Assembly: GCA_035695825.1 (NCBI GenBank)
Contig: DASRRH010000034.1
Coordinates: 1-64,000, forward strand
Direction of reading: 5' to 3'
From: JAKEFM01 sp035695825
GTDB taxonomy: Bacteria > Planctomycetota > UBA1135 > JAKEFM01
Length of the DNA stretch: 64,000 bases
In this document: in pieces, positions 9,139-17,688 of the stretch
How the letters are laid out: each line of letters begins with the position of its first letter
Position numbering within the stretch: position 1 is the stretch's first letter
Made by a program: the position numbers and the translations under genes
Notes under the pieces: model-generated
Told to the model about the DNA's origin: nothing
What the model saw: the letters and a program-made list of their open reading frames with translations, nothing else
Database searches by the model: none

Positions 9139-9573
9139 CTAGGAGCGCGCGCGGGAGCGGGAGCGGGCGGGGGAGGTCCGCGGACGCGGCTCCTCGACCG
9201 GCTCGGGCGCGCCCTCGCCCGCTCTCCATCGACGGAACCGCCAGCCCAGTCGCAGGAGGAGGGGGACGGCGAGGGCGATCCCGAGTAGCCCGATCCCGAC
9301 GAGCCAGCCGGCCGCCCTCGCGCTGTGGCGGAGGTATTCCTCGGGGATCTCGTCGAGGACGAGCGCGATCCGCTCGTCGGGACCGCGCCACGTGAAGGTG
9401 AGCTTCCCCACGATGCGCGCGAAGAAGCTCAGCTCGTAGACCTGGTGGCGGACGTGCCGGATCACCTCGATCAGGGCGGCGAGGAAGACGCCCGTGCCGG
9501 CGAGGAGGCCCCCGAGGAAGCAGCAGAGCCAGAGCATCGTCCTCCGGAGCCAGGAGAGATTCCGCGTCTTCAC
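9139..9573 (-). CDS. Small two-TM protein, paralogue B
   Basis: 144 residues from the GTG at 9573. This start gives exactly the same 13-residue lead before LWLCCFLGG as paralogue A (7425-7769), which supports it. It shares IEVIRHVRHQV, LTFTWRGPDERIALVLDEIPEEYLRHSA and a C-terminal hydrophobic segment with paralogue A. An Arg/Pro/Ser-rich cytoplasmic-type tail of about 35 residues is unique to this copy. A 26-bp stretch over the LWLCCFLGG codons is identical in both genes. Function unknown. It lies 53 bp upstream of the TPR gene on the same strand. Confidence 0.65.
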   Translation of the reverse strand: MKTRNLSWLRRTMLWLCCFLGGLLAGTGVFLAALIEVIRHVRHQVYELSFFARIVGKLTFTWRGPDERIALVLDEIPEEYLRHSARAAGWLVGIGLLGIALAVPLLLRLGWRFRRWRAGEGAPEPVEEPRPRTSPARSRSRARS

Positions 9574-9778
9574 GAGGTCGGACCTCGGGCGTGGGCCGAG
9601 CCCCCCTCCCGCGTCGGGGGAGCCGGGGCGCGGGAGGGTCGATCGGGACCGCCCGAATGCGGCGTTTCCCCCCCCTTTTCGGAAAATGCCCGGGCCGAAC
9701 CGGATGCGGAGGGGGCGGCTCGTTTTCCCGCCGCCGGGGGCCGAGTATGGTTCAGCCGCTTCGCTCCTTCCCGTGGCC

Positions 9779-11833
9779 GTGGACCTCGCCCGCCTTCGCA
9801 ACTTCGGCATCGTGGCCCACATCGACGCCGGGAAGACCACCGTGTCGGAGCGGATCCTCTTCGATACGGGGAAAGAGCACCGGATGGGGGAAGTCGACGA
9901 GGGGACGGCCGCCCTGGACTGGATGCCCGAGGAGCAGGAGCGGGGCATCACGATCACCGCGGCGGCGACGACGATCGCCTGGCGCGGGCACCGCCTGAAC
10001 CTGATCGACACCCCCGGGCACGTCGACTTCACCGCCGAGGTCGAGCGGAGCCTGCGCGTCCTCGACGGCACGGTCGTCGTCTTCTGCGGCGTCGCCGGCG
10101 TCGAGGCGCAGTCCGAGACGGTCTGGCGCCAGGCCGATCGGTACCGGATCCCCCGGGTCGCGTTCGTGAACAAGCTCGATCGGATCGGGGCCGACTTCGA
10201 GCGGATCGTCGGGGAGATCCGCCACCGCCTCGGGGCGAACGCCGTCCCGATCCAGATCCCCCTCGTCTCGGCGGGGACGGTCGCGGGGTGCGTCGATCTC
10301 GTGTCGATGGACCTCCTCCGCGCGGAATCCGAGGACCCGGAGGCGAAGGAGGTACACGAGCCCCTCCCCGATCCCCTCCGGGCGAGGGCGCTCGACGCCC
10401 GCGCGCGGCTGGTCGAGGCGGTCGCCGAGAAGGACGAGGAGGTCCTCGAGAAGTTCGTCGCGGGGGCCGAGGTCGGAGCGGAGCTCCTCCGCGCGGCGAT
10501 CCGGCGCCAGACGCTCGCGTACGCGATCGTCCCGGTGCTCGGGGGGTCCGCGATCCGGAACCGGGGGGTCCGCGCCCTCCTCGACGCGGTCGTCGACCTC
10601 CTCCCCTCCCCCCTCGATCGGGGCGAGATCGAGGGAGAGGAGCCGGGAGGGGGGAAGCGGGTCCGGCGCCGGCCCGACCCGGAAGAACCTCTCTCCGCGC
10701 TGGCGTTCAAGGTGTTCTCCGAGCCGCACGGGGAGCTCACCTACGTTCGGATCTACTCCGGACGGCTCCGCGCGGGGGAAGGGTGCGTGAACTCGCGGAC
10801 GGGGAAGACGGAGCGGGCGGGGCGGATCCTCCGGATGCACGCGAACGACCGGGAACAGGTCGAGGAGGCGCTCGCCGGGGACATCGTCGCGCTCGTCGGA
10901 CTCCGGCAGACGGCGACGGGGGACACCCTGTTCCACCGGGGACACGCGATCGAGCTCGAGGCGGCGCGATTCCCGGAGCCGGTCCTCACGATGGCGATCG
11001 AACCGAAGGCCTCCGCCGACCGCGCCCGACTGATCGAGGCGCTGCGGCGGCTCGAACGCGAGGATCCGACCTTCCGCGTGACGGGGGACGAGGAGACGGG
11101 GCAGCTCCAGATCAGCGGGATGGGGGAGCTCCACCTCGAGGTCTTGCGCCACCGCCTTGAGCGGGAGTTCCGCCTCGAGGCGAACGTCGGGAGGACCCGG
11201 GTCGCCTACAAGGAGACGCTCGCTCGAGCCTCCGGGGGGGAGGGGAGGTTCGTCCGGAGGGTGGGGGAGAAGGGGGTCTACGGGCACGTGCGCCTCCGCC
11301 TCGAGCCCGCCCTCGAGGTCCCCGGCATCGAAGTCCGGATGGAAGCCGCGCTCGCGGACCTCCCCCTCCCCTTCCGGCCGGCGGTCGAGAAGGCGATCCG
11401 CGACGCGGGGACCTCGGGGCCGAGGTACGGGTACCCGGTCGTCCAGGTCCGCGCGGTGGTCACGGGGGGATCCCGCCACGAGACCGATTCGGACGAGACG
11501 GCGTACGCCGCCGCGGCCGACCTGGCCTTCCGCCAGGCCCTCGAGTCCGGGGGGGAGCTCCTCCTCGAGCCGATCATGCGCTTCGAGATCCAGACGCCGG
11601 GGGAGTTCGCCGGGGGGATCCTCGCCGACCTCCAGGCGCGCCGGGGGGAGGTCGACGAGGTGCTTGCGGAGGGTCCGGGGAAGTGGCTCCGGGGCCGGGT
11701 CCCCCTGGCGGCGATGTTCGGCTACTCGACGGCACTCCGCTCCCTCTCGCAGGGGAGGGCCTCCTGCACCCTAGAGCCCTTCCGGTATGCGCCCGTCCCG
11801 GCGGAGCGCCTGCGGGAGGTCGCCCCCTTCTAG
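9779..11833 (+). CDS. fusA: Elongation factor G (possibly a divergent EF-G II-type copy)
   Basis: GTPase that drives ribosomal translocation, about 684 residues. G motifs: AHIDAGKTT (G1), RGITIT (G2), DTPGHVDF (G3), NKLDR (G4). Domains II-V follow; the domain IV tip loop GGSRHETDSDE keeps the tip His, and the C-terminal YSTALRSLSQGRASCTLEPF is typical. The start is uncertain: GTG at 9779 or 9773 fits the family N-terminus, neither with a clear SD. It is separated from rpsL-rpsG by the Tsr3-like gene and an inverted cassette, and no tuf follows. NKLDR rather than NKMDR and several loop differences hint at a divergent subfamily. Confidence 0.88.
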   Translation: MDLARLRNFGIVAHIDAGKTTVSERILFDTGKEHRMGEVDEGTAALDWMPEEQERGITITAAATTIAWRGHRLNLIDTPGHVDFTAEVERSLRVLDGTVVVFCGVAGVEAQSETVWRQADRYRIPRVAFVNKLDRIGADFERIVGEIRHRLGANAVPIQIPLVSAGTVAGCVDLVSMDLLRAESEDPEAKEVHEPLPDPLRARALDARARLVEAVAEKDEEVLEKFVAGAEVGAELLRAAIRRQTLAYAIVPVLGGSAIRNRGVRALLDAVVDLLPSPLDRGEIEGEEPGGGKRVRRRPDPEEPLSALAFKVFSEPHGELTYVRIYSGRLRAGEGCVNSRTGKTERAGRILRMHANDREQVEEALAGDIVALVGLRQTATGDTLFHRGHAIELEAARFPEPVLTMAIEPKASADRARLIEALRRLEREDPTFRVTGDEETGQLQISGMGELHLEVLRHRLEREFRLEANVGRTRVAYKETLARASGGEGRFVRRVGEKGVYGHVRLRLEPALEVPGIEVRMEAALADLPLPFRPAVEKAIRDAGTSGPRYGYPVVQVRAVVTGGSRHETDSDETAYAAAADLAFRQALESGGELLLEPIMRFEIQTPGEFAGGILADLQARRGEVDEVLAEGPGKWLRGRVPLAAMFGYSTALRSLSQGRASCTLEPFRYAPVPAERLREVAPF

Positions 11834-11847
11834 ATCGGGTGGGGCCC

Positions 11848-11877
11848 TTGACGGGGGGTGGCGCACCCCGATAGATT
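11848..11877 (+). promoter_or_regulatory. Candidate promoter of the S10-spc-alpha operon
   Basis: TTGACG (11848-11853), an 18-bp spacer, TAGATT (11872-11877), then a C run. It sits in the 186-bp gap between the EF-G gene and rpsJ and leaves a leader of about 135 nt before the rpsJ ATG. It is the best sigma70-like match in this gap. Confidence 0.65.
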
Positions 11878-12019
11878 CCCCCCTCTTTGCCCGCTCCGGG
11901 GGATCTCCCCGGGGCGCCCCCGCGGATTCGTCTCGGAGAAGTCGTCGTCGGACGGCGAGCCAGGGACTCGGTGTCCGCGGGAGGGGCGGTCGCGATCCTG
12001 AGCCGGAATCTCCGCGTCG

Positions 12020-12325
12020 ATGCAGTCCCGAATTCAGATCCGTATGGAGGCCTACGACCACGAGGCTCTCGATACGTCGGCCCAGGACATCATCGAGACC
12101 GCCCGGCTGACGGGGGCGGACGTCCGGGGGCCCATCCCGCTCCCGACGCGCATCGAGCGCTACACCGTGCTCCGCTCCCCGCACGTCGACAAGAAGTCGC
12201 GGGAGCAGTTCGAGATCCGGACGCACAAGCGCCTCATCTACATCTCCAAGCCGACCGCGAAGACGGTCGAGGCCCTCTCGAAGCTGAACCTGCCGGTCGG
12301 CGTCGAGATCCGCATCCGGGCGTAG
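12020..12325 (+). CDS. rpsJ: 30S ribosomal protein uS10
   Basis: Small-subunit head protein, also the NusB partner in antitermination, 101 residues, standard length. The N-terminus QSRIQIRMEAYDHE aligns with the family start, which fixes the ATG at 12020. It contains GPIPLPTRIERYTVLRSPHV and the EIRTHKRLI block. First gene of the S10 operon; rplC starts 6 bp after its stop. No strong SD is seen. Confidence 0.98.
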   Translation: MQSRIQIRMEAYDHEALDTSAQDIIETARLTGADVRGPIPLPTRIERYTVLRSPHVDKKSREQFEIRTHKRLIYISKPTAKTVEALSKLNLPVGVEIRIRA

Positions 12326-12331
12326 CGAGCG

Positions 12332-12964
12332 ATGGGTGTGAGGGCGCTCCTCGGCCGCAAGCGCGGAATGAGCCAGCTCTTCTCCGAGAAGGGGGAGTGG
12401 GTCCCGGTCACGGTCGTCGAGGCCGGACCCTGTCTCGTCGCGCGGGCGCTGGGGGAGCGGGTCCTCCTCGCCTTCGGCGAGGTTCGGGAGAAGGTCGTGA
12501 AGAAGCCCCAGCGAGGGCTCTTCAAGAAGGCGGGGCTGCCGCTGCGCCGCCACCTCCGGGAGGTCTCCGTCGAGGGGGAAGCGCCCGCGATCGGGGCGGA
12601 GGTGAGGGCGGAGGACGTTTTCAAGGAGGGGGACCGGGTCGACGTGAGCGGGGTCACGAAGGGGAAGGGCTTCCAGGGGACGGTGCGCCTGCACCACTTC
12701 AACCGGGGCCCCGACACGCACGGCTCGATGAACGTGCGCCAGCCCGGGTCGATCGGCTCCTCGACCGACCCGGCCCGCGTCTACAAGGGGAAGCGGATGG
12801 CTTCCCACATGGGGTTCGATCGCCACACGGCGAAGAACCTCCGCCTCGTCCGGATCGACCCGGCGAAGCACCTCCTCTACCTGCGTGGCGCCGTCCCCGG
12901 CCCCACCCAGGGGCTCGTCCTCGTCCGGGTGGCGCGCCTGCCCGCGCCGCGCCGCTCCCGCTGA
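12332..12964 (+). CDS. rplC: 50S ribosomal protein uL3
   Basis: Early-assembly large-subunit protein reaching the peptidyl transferase centre, 210 residues. LLGRKRGMSQLF at the N-terminus, GVTKGKGFQGTVRLHHF, PGSIGSSTDPARVYKGKRMASHMG and a C-terminal RGAVPGPTQGLV follow the family. The position methylated as Gln150 in E. coli by PrmB is His here, as in many other bacteria. rplD starts 2 bp downstream. Confidence 0.97.
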   Translation: MGVRALLGRKRGMSQLFSEKGEWVPVTVVEAGPCLVARALGERVLLAFGEVREKVVKKPQRGLFKKAGLPLRRHLREVSVEGEAPAIGAEVRAEDVFKEGDRVDVSGVTKGKGFQGTVRLHHFNRGPDTHGSMNVRQPGSIGSSTDPARVYKGKRMASHMGFDRHTAKNLRLVRIDPAKHLLYLRGAVPGPTQGLVLVRVARLPAPRRSR

Positions 12965-12966
12965 CC

Positions 12967-13617
12967 ATGGCCTCCTTCGCCGTCCGCCTGTTCGACTGCG
13001 CCGCCGGCGAGGCCCGCGAGCGCACGGTTGACGGCGCGCCCTTCGGCGAGCGCTTCCTCTCGAGGACGCTGCGGGACGCCGTCCTCATGTACGAGGCCAA
13101 CCGCCGGCAGGGGACCGTCAACACGAAGGAGCGCGGCGACGTGGCGGGGACGACGAAGAAGCCCTGGAAGCAGAAGCACACGGGGCGCGCCCGGGCCGGC
13201 TCGAAGAAGTCGCCCCTCTGGCGCAAGGGGGGCACGATCTTCGGTCCCCATCCGCGCGACCATTCCTACCGCCTCCCGCGCGTGGAACTCCGCGTCGCCC
13301 TGCGCACGGCGCTCCTCGGCAAGCTCCGGGACGGGGAGGTCACCCTGCTTCAGGGCCTCTCCTTCGACGCCCCCTCGGCGAAGAAGGCGCGGGGGCTCCT
13401 CGCCTCCCTCGGCGGCGAGGGGCGGAGCCTCCTCGTCCTCCCCGGGAGGGACCGGAACGCCTGGCTCTCCTTCCGGAACTTCCGCGGCGTCGAGGTCCGG
13501 ACCGCCGACGAAGTGAATGCCTACGACATCTGCGCGGCGCGCAACGTCCTCTGTCTCGTGGGGGCCTGGGAGCGCCTGGAGGCGCGGATCGCGCCCCGCG
13601 AGGAGGCCGCGTCGTGA
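12967..13617 (+). CDS. rplD: 50S ribosomal protein uL4
   Basis: Large-subunit exit-tunnel protein, 216 residues from the ATG at 12967. The tunnel loop is clear: GTKKPWKQKHTGRARAGS-type sequence at about residues 60-78 (GTTKKPWKQKHTGRARAGS), followed by WRKGGTIFGPHPRDH. The Rossmann-like C-terminal part ends in a typical NAYDICAARNVLC. It overlaps rplW by 4 bp (GTGA). Confidence 0.97.
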   Translation: MASFAVRLFDCAAGEARERTVDGAPFGERFLSRTLRDAVLMYEANRRQGTVNTKERGDVAGTTKKPWKQKHTGRARAGSKKSPLWRKGGTIFGPHPRDHSYRLPRVELRVALRTALLGKLRDGEVTLLQGLSFDAPSAKKARGLLASLGGEGRSLLVLPGRDRNAWLSFRNFRGVEVRTADEVNAYDICAARNVLCLVGAWERLEARIAPREEAAS

Positions 13618-13907
13618 GCGAGGCCCTGCTCGACGCCTACCGGATCCTGCGTCGTCCCCGGTTGACCGAGAAGGGGAACTACGACCTCGAGAAGCGCAAC
13701 GCCTATGCCTTCGAGGTTCCCCTCGACGCGAACAAGATCGAGGTCCGCAAGGCCGTCGAGACCCTCTACGGCGTCAAGGTCGTTTCCGTCCGCACCATGC
13801 GCCGGCGGGGGAAGGTCCGGCGCCGCGGTTTCCACGTCGGCCGGAAGTCCGACTGGAAGAAGGCGATCGTGCGCCTGAAGACCGGCGAGCGGATCGAGGT
13901 CTACTAG
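13614..13907 (+). CDS. rplW: 50S ribosomal protein uL23
   Basis: Exit-site protein that docks SRP and trigger factor, 97 residues, GTG start overlapping the rplD stop. Family motifs include RRPRLTEK near the start, AFEVPLDANKIEVRKAVETLYGV and KAIVRLKTGERIEVY at the end. Strongly basic loop (RRRGKVRRRGF) as usual. Confidence 0.96.
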   Translation: MSEALLDAYRILRRPRLTEKGNYDLEKRNAYAFEVPLDANKIEVRKAVETLYGVKVVSVRTMRRRGKVRRRGFHVGRKSDWKKAIVRLKTGERIEVY

Positions 13908-13917
13908 GAGGAAGGCC

Positions 13918-14757
13918 TTGGTTCTCCGAACGTATCGCCCCACCTCCGCCGGCCGCCGCAACGCGACGGTCATCGACTTCTCCGACCTGACGGGGAAGCG
14001 GCCGGAGAAGTCCCTCTCCCGCGGCAAGCCCCGGACGGGAGGGCGGAACAACCTCGGCCGGATGACCGCGGAGCACCGCGGCGGGGGGGCGAAGCGCCTC
14101 TACCGGACGATCGACTTCCGCCGCGAGAAGGACGGCGTCCCGGCCCGCGTCGCCGCGATCGAGTACGACCCCAACCGGTCGGCGCGGATCGCGCTCCTCC
14201 ACTACGCGGACGGCGAGAAGCGCTACATCCTCGCCCCGAAGGACCTCCGGGTCGGCGACGCGGTCGCCTCGGGGGACCAGGCCGAGCCCCGCGCCGGCAA
14301 CTGCATGCCGCTCGCCTCGATCCCCGTCGGGCTCGAGATCCACAACGTCGAGCTCGTCCCCGGCCGCGGGGCCCAGCTCGTCCGCTCCGCGGGGGGGGCG
14401 GCGCAGCTCCAGGCCCGCGAGGGAGGCTACGCCGTCGTCCTCCTCCCGAGCGGGGAGCTGCGGCGGATCCACGTCCGCTGTCGCGCGACGATCGGCCAGC
14501 TCGGGAACATCGACCACCAGAATGTCTGGATCGGGAAGGCCGGCCGCAACCGCCACCGCGGCTGGCGCCCGCACGTCCGCGGGAGCGCGAAGAACCCCGT
14601 CTCCCACCCCCTCGGTGGAGGGGAGGGGCGCTCGGGCGCGGGGCGTCCCCCCTGCTCCAAGACGGGCCTCCTCGCGAAGGGGGGCAAGACCCGCTCCCCG
14701 CGCAAGGTCTCGGACCGCTTCATCCTGCGGCGGCGCAAGAAGGGAGCGCAGGTGTGA
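13918..14757 (+). CDS. rplB: 50S ribosomal protein uL2
   Basis: Large-subunit protein needed for subunit joining and near the peptidyl transferase centre, 279 residues. The start is TTG at 13918, forced by the strong SD AGGAGGAAGG just upstream and by the family N-terminus (VLRTYRPTSAGRR). The RNA-binding core is conserved. The active-site loop reads NPVSHPLGGGEGR: the conserved His (H229 of E. coli) is kept, but the usual Asp before it is Ser and the second His is Leu. It overlaps rpsS by 4 bp. Confidence 0.97.
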   Translation: MVLRTYRPTSAGRRNATVIDFSDLTGKRPEKSLSRGKPRTGGRNNLGRMTAEHRGGGAKRLYRTIDFRREKDGVPARVAAIEYDPNRSARIALLHYADGEKRYILAPKDLRVGDAVASGDQAEPRAGNCMPLASIPVGLEIHNVELVPGRGAQLVRSAGGAAQLQAREGGYAVVLLPSGELRRIHVRCRATIGQLGNIDHQNVWIGKAGRNRHRGWRPHVRGSAKNPVSHPLGGGEGRSGAGRPPCSKTGLLAKGGKTRSPRKVSDRFILRRRKKGAQV

Positions 14758-15095
14758 GCCGGAGCTTGAAAAAGGGGCCGTTCGTCGACGCCCGCCTCCT
14801 CGAGAAGGTGAAGCGGATGCGGGAGAAGGGTCCCCGCGAGCCGGTGAAGACCTGGGCCCGCGCGTGCACGGTCATCCCCGACTTCGTCGGGCACACCTTC
14901 CTCGTGCACAACGGCAAGAACCACATGAAGGTCTACGTCTCCGAGGAAATGGTCGGCCACAAGCTCGGCGAATTTGCTCCGACGCGCATCTTCCGCGGCC
15001 ACTCCGGTCGCAAGAAGGAAGAGGCGGGGGCGATGCCGGGCGCCGGACCCCCCCGCGCCGGCGCGACGCCGGCGGCGCCCGCGGCGAAGAAGTAG
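14754..15095 (+). CDS. rpsS: 30S ribosomal protein uS19
   Basis: Small-subunit head protein paired with uS13, 113 residues, GTG start in a GTGA overlap. SRSLKKGPFVD, VHNGKNHMKVYVSEEMVGHKLGEFAPTRIFRGHSG is the family core. It has an extra Ala/Pro/Gly-rich C-terminal tail of about 20 residues beyond the usual 92-residue protein. Confidence 0.97.
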   Translation: MSRSLKKGPFVDARLLEKVKRMREKGPREPVKTWARACTVIPDFVGHTFLVHNGKNHMKVYVSEEMVGHKLGEFAPTRIFRGHSGRKKEEAGAMPGAGPPRAGATPAAPAAKK

Positions 15096-15101
15096 GACCC
15101 G

Positions 15102-15614
15102 ATGGCTCGTTTCCATGCCGCGCACCGCTTCGCCCGCATCGGACCCCGCAAGGTCCGCCTCGTTGCGGACCTCGTCCGGGGCCGGTCCGCGAACGAGGCG
15201 ATCGACGTCCTGCGCGCGACGCACAAGCGGGCGGCCTTCCTCGTCGGGAAGCTCCTGCACTCGGCGATCTCGAACGCCGTGCAGCGCCCGGAGGTCCGGG
15301 CAAACCGCCTCCGGATCGCGGAGATCTGGGCGGACGGCGGACCGCTGCGGGACGGGCGCTTGCGCTGGCGGCCGGGCCCCATGGGCCGGATGATGCCGAT
15401 CCGCAAGCGGACGGCGCACATCCACGTCGTCCTCGAGGATCCGGGGGAGGCGTCTTCCGCGCCGTCGCCCGCTCCGGCGAAGGGGGCTTCCACCGCGCCC
15501 GCGGAGGCCCCGTCGGGCGCAGCCGCCCCGGAGAAGCCGGCCCGGAAGCCGCGGAACAGACCGGTCGCGAAGAGCGAGGCGAAGGCGCCCCGACGGAAGA
15601 AGGGGGGCCGCTAG
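15102..15614 (+). CDS. rplV: 50S ribosomal protein uL22 with long C-terminal tail
   Basis: Exit-tunnel protein. Residues 1-115 are the normal uL22 fold (RIGPRKVRLVADLVRG, then RWRPGPMGRMMPIRKRTAHIHVVL with the tunnel hairpin). Residues from about 116 to 170 are an Ala/Pro/Lys-rich extension, absent from typical 110-residue homologues and probably exposed at the ribosome surface. rpsC starts 6 bp downstream. Confidence 0.96.
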   Translation: MARFHAAHRFARIGPRKVRLVADLVRGRSANEAIDVLRATHKRAAFLVGKLLHSAISNAVQRPEVRANRLRIAEIWADGGPLRDGRLRWRPGPMGRMMPIRKRTAHIHVVLEDPGEASSAPSPAPAKGASTAPAEAPSGAAAPEKPARKPRNRPVAKSEAKAPRRKKGGR

Positions 15615-15620
15615 GAAGCC

Positions 15621-16292
15621 GTGGGCCAGAAGACGCATCCCGTCGGGTTTCGCATCGGCATCGTCGAGCCGTGGCGCTCGCGCTGGTACGCCTCGAAGAA
15701 GGACTTCGGGCGTTACGTGCTCGAGGACTACCAGATCCGCCGGCACATCGCCCGGGAGTACAGGGCGGCGGGCGTCCCCCGCGTCGAGATCGAACGGACG
15801 GGGGAGGCGTTGAACGTGATCATCCACACCGCCCGTCCGGGCGTGCTCGTCGGGCGCAAGGGGGCCCGCGTCGACCGGCTCAAGGAGGCGCTCGAGGGGA
15901 TCGCGAAGCGGACCGTCCACCTCCACGTGCGGGAGATCAAGCGCCCCGAGCTCGATGCGGCCCTCGTCGCCGAGGCGATCTCGGAACAGCTCGAGAAGCG
16001 CGCCTCCTTCCGGCGCACGATGAAGAAAGCGATTCAGACGACCATGCAGGCGGGCGCGAAGGGGATCAAGGTGATCCTCTCCGGCCGCCTCGGCGGGTCG
16101 GAGATGGCACGGACGGAGAAGGCGCACGAGGGGCGGATCCCGCTCCAGACGTTGATGGCCGACGTCGACTACGGCACGGCCCTCGGGCGGACGACCTACG
16201 GCATCATCGGGGTCAAGTGCTGGATCTACCGCGGCGACCGGGAGGTCGCGCCGGCGAAGCCGGAGGAGGCGCGTCGTGGCGCTCATGCCTAG
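15621..16292 (+). CDS. rpsC: 30S ribosomal protein uS3
   Basis: mRNA-entry protein of the 30S head, 223 residues, GTG start (GQKTHPVGFRIGI). It has a KH domain with GRKGARVDRLKEAL near residues 74-88 and the C-terminal domain with LSGRLGGSEMARTEKAHEGRIPLQTL. The last 17 bp overlap rplP. Confidence 0.97.
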   Translation: MGQKTHPVGFRIGIVEPWRSRWYASKKDFGRYVLEDYQIRRHIAREYRAAGVPRVEIERTGEALNVIIHTARPGVLVGRKGARVDRLKEALEGIAKRTVHLHVREIKRPELDAALVAEAISEQLEKRASFRRTMKKAIQTTMQAGAKGIKVILSGRLGGSEMARTEKAHEGRIPLQTLMADVDYGTALGRTTYGIIGVKCWIYRGDREVAPAKPEEARRGAHA

Positions 16293-16689
16293 GCGCGTCA
16301 AGTACCGCAAGGAGCACCGCGGCGTCCTGCGCGGGGAGGCGACGCGGGGGAACAAGGTCGACTTCGGGGACTTCGGGCTCCAGTGCCTCGACCTCGGCTG
16401 GATCCCCGGCCGGACGCTCGAGGCCGGGCGGGTCGCCGCGACCCGCACGGCGCCCGAGGCGAAAGTCTGGGTCCGCGTCTTCCCCCAGAAGCCGGTCACC
16501 GCGAAGCCCGCGGAGACACGCATGGGGAAGGGGAAGGGAGAGCCCGAGTACTACGCGGCGGTCGTCCGCCCCGGGACCGTCCTCTTCGAGATCTCCGGGG
16601 TCCCGGAGACGACGGCCCTCCTCGCCCTCAACCGCGTGGCCCACAAGCTCCCCGTGCGCGTGCGCTTCGTGCGGCGCCGGACCCACTGA
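16276..16689 (+). CDS. rplP: 50S ribosomal protein uL16
   Basis: Large-subunit protein at the A-site tRNA elbow, 137 residues. The GTG at 16276 is preferred: it is preceded by GGAGG and gives MALMPRRVKYRK, matching the common MLMPKRVKYRK start; ATG at 16285 is the alternative. The loop with the Arg hydroxylated in E. coli is present (TRMGKGKGEPEY). Overlaps rpsC by 17 bp, suggesting translational coupling. Confidence 0.96.
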   Translation: MALMPRRVKYRKEHRGVLRGEATRGNKVDFGDFGLQCLDLGWIPGRTLEAGRVAATRTAPEAKVWVRVFPQKPVTAKPAETRMGKGKGEPEYYAAVVRPGTVLFEISGVPETTALLALNRVAHKLPVRVRFVRRRTH

Positions 16690-16715
16690 TCCCCGGGAGA
16701 TCCATCGGACGGCCC

Positions 16716-16922
16716 ATGGAAGCCAAGGAACTTCGGACAAGGGACGAGGCGGAGCTCCGGACCGACCTCGAGAAGCTCCGCCGGGAGATCTTCGACCTGC
16801 GCTTCAAGTCGCGGACGGAGGGGTTGAGCAACCCTTCGCGGATCCCCCTCGCCCGCAAGGACGTCGCCCGGATCCTCACCGTGCTGCGGGAGAAGCAGGG
16901 AGCGAAGGGAGGGCCGCGGTGA
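16716..16922 (+). CDS. rpmC: 50S ribosomal protein uL29
   Basis: Small helical exit-site protein, 68 residues, ATG at 16716. Family features are MEAKELRTRDEAEL, LEKLRREIFDLRFKSRTEGLSNPSRI (about residues 18-43) and RKDVARILTVLREK. It overlaps rpsQ by 4 bp at its stop. Confidence 0.95.
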   Translation: MEAKELRTRDEAELRTDLEKLRREIFDLRFKSRTEGLSNPSRIPLARKDVARILTVLREKQGAKGGPR

Positions 16923-17323
16923 GCTCCCCTCTCCCGGTCCCTGCCGGCCCGCCGGTCCGTCCGGCGCGGAAGACCTTCCTCGGGACCGTCGTCAGCGACG
17001 CGATGACGAAGACGATCGTCGTCGACGTCGAGCGCCGGGTCGCGCACCCGAAGTACGGCAAAATCTTGCGGAAGGAGACCCGGCTTTACGCCCACGACGA
17101 GCGGGAGGAGGCGAAGCGGGGCGACCAGGTGGAGATCGCGTCCACGCGCCCCCTCTCCCGGCTGAAGCGCTGGCGCCTCCTCCGGGTCGTGCGCCGCGCC
17201 CCCGACCGCGTCCTCCCGGGCGTGGCGGAGGCGACCGCCGTGCCCGGGGCCCTCCTCGAGCCCCGCGAGAGGAAGAAGGAGGCGGAGCCCGCCGCGGCGA
17301 CCCCCTCCGAAGCGAAGCCGTGA
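16919..17323 (+). CDS. rpsQ: 30S ribosomal protein uS17 with long C-terminal tail
   Basis: Primary 16S-binding protein with an OB fold, 134 residues from the GTG at 16919 (GTGA overlap with rpmC). The core runs from about residue 17 (ARKTFLGTVVSDAMTKTIVV) to VEIASTRPLSRLKRWRLLRVV near 93. About 16 extra N-terminal and 40 extra C-terminal residues (Pro/Glu/Ala-rich) extend the usual 85-residue protein. Overlaps rplN by 4 bp. Confidence 0.95.
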   Translation: MSSPLPVPAGPPVRPARKTFLGTVVSDAMTKTIVVDVERRVAHPKYGKILRKETRLYAHDEREEAKRGDQVEIASTRPLSRLKRWRLLRVVRRAPDRVLPGVAEATAVPGALLEPRERKKEAEPAAATPSEAKP

Positions 17324-17688
17324 TCCAGCAGCAGACCTACCTCGACGTCGCGGACAACACCGGCGCCCGCCAGGTGATGTGCATCCGCGTCCTCGGCGGC
17401 AGCGGCCGCCGGTACGCCTCCGTCGGGGACCTCATCGTCGGGACGGTGAAGAAGGCGCTCCCGACCTCGGACCTGAAGCAGGGCTCGATCGTGAAGGGGG
17501 TCGTCGTCCGGTGCCGCGCGAACGTCCGCCGCGACGACGGCTCCTACGTGCGCTTCGATCGCAACGCCATGGTCATCTTGGACAACGAGGGGAACCCGAA
17601 GGGGACGCGCATCTTCGGCGCGGTTGCCCGGGAACTGCGCGAGAAGAACTTCATGAAGATCCTCTCCCTCGCGGAGGAGGTCGTCTGA
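17320..17688 (+). CDS. rplN: 50S ribosomal protein uL14
   Basis: Large-subunit interface protein, 122 residues, standard length, GTG start in a GTGA overlap. IQQQTYLDVADNTGARQVMCI at the N-terminus and GTRIFGAVARELREKNFMKILSLAEEV at the C-terminus are typical. Shares the A of its TGA stop with the rplX ATG. Confidence 0.98.
   Translation: MIQQQTYLDVADNTGARQVMCIRVLGGSGRRYASVGDLIVGTVKKALPTSDLKQGSIVKGVVVRCRANVRRDDGSYVRFDRNAMVILDNEGNPKGTRIFGAVARELREKNFMKILSLAEEVV

Noticed and set aside
7425..9573. Paralogue-flanked cassette considered as a composite mobile element
   Set aside because: No transposase, terminal inverted repeats or target duplications are visible; the flanks are coding genes.
12332..12964. 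His instead of the methylated Gln in uL3
   Set aside because: His at this site is common in bacteria, so it is not informative.
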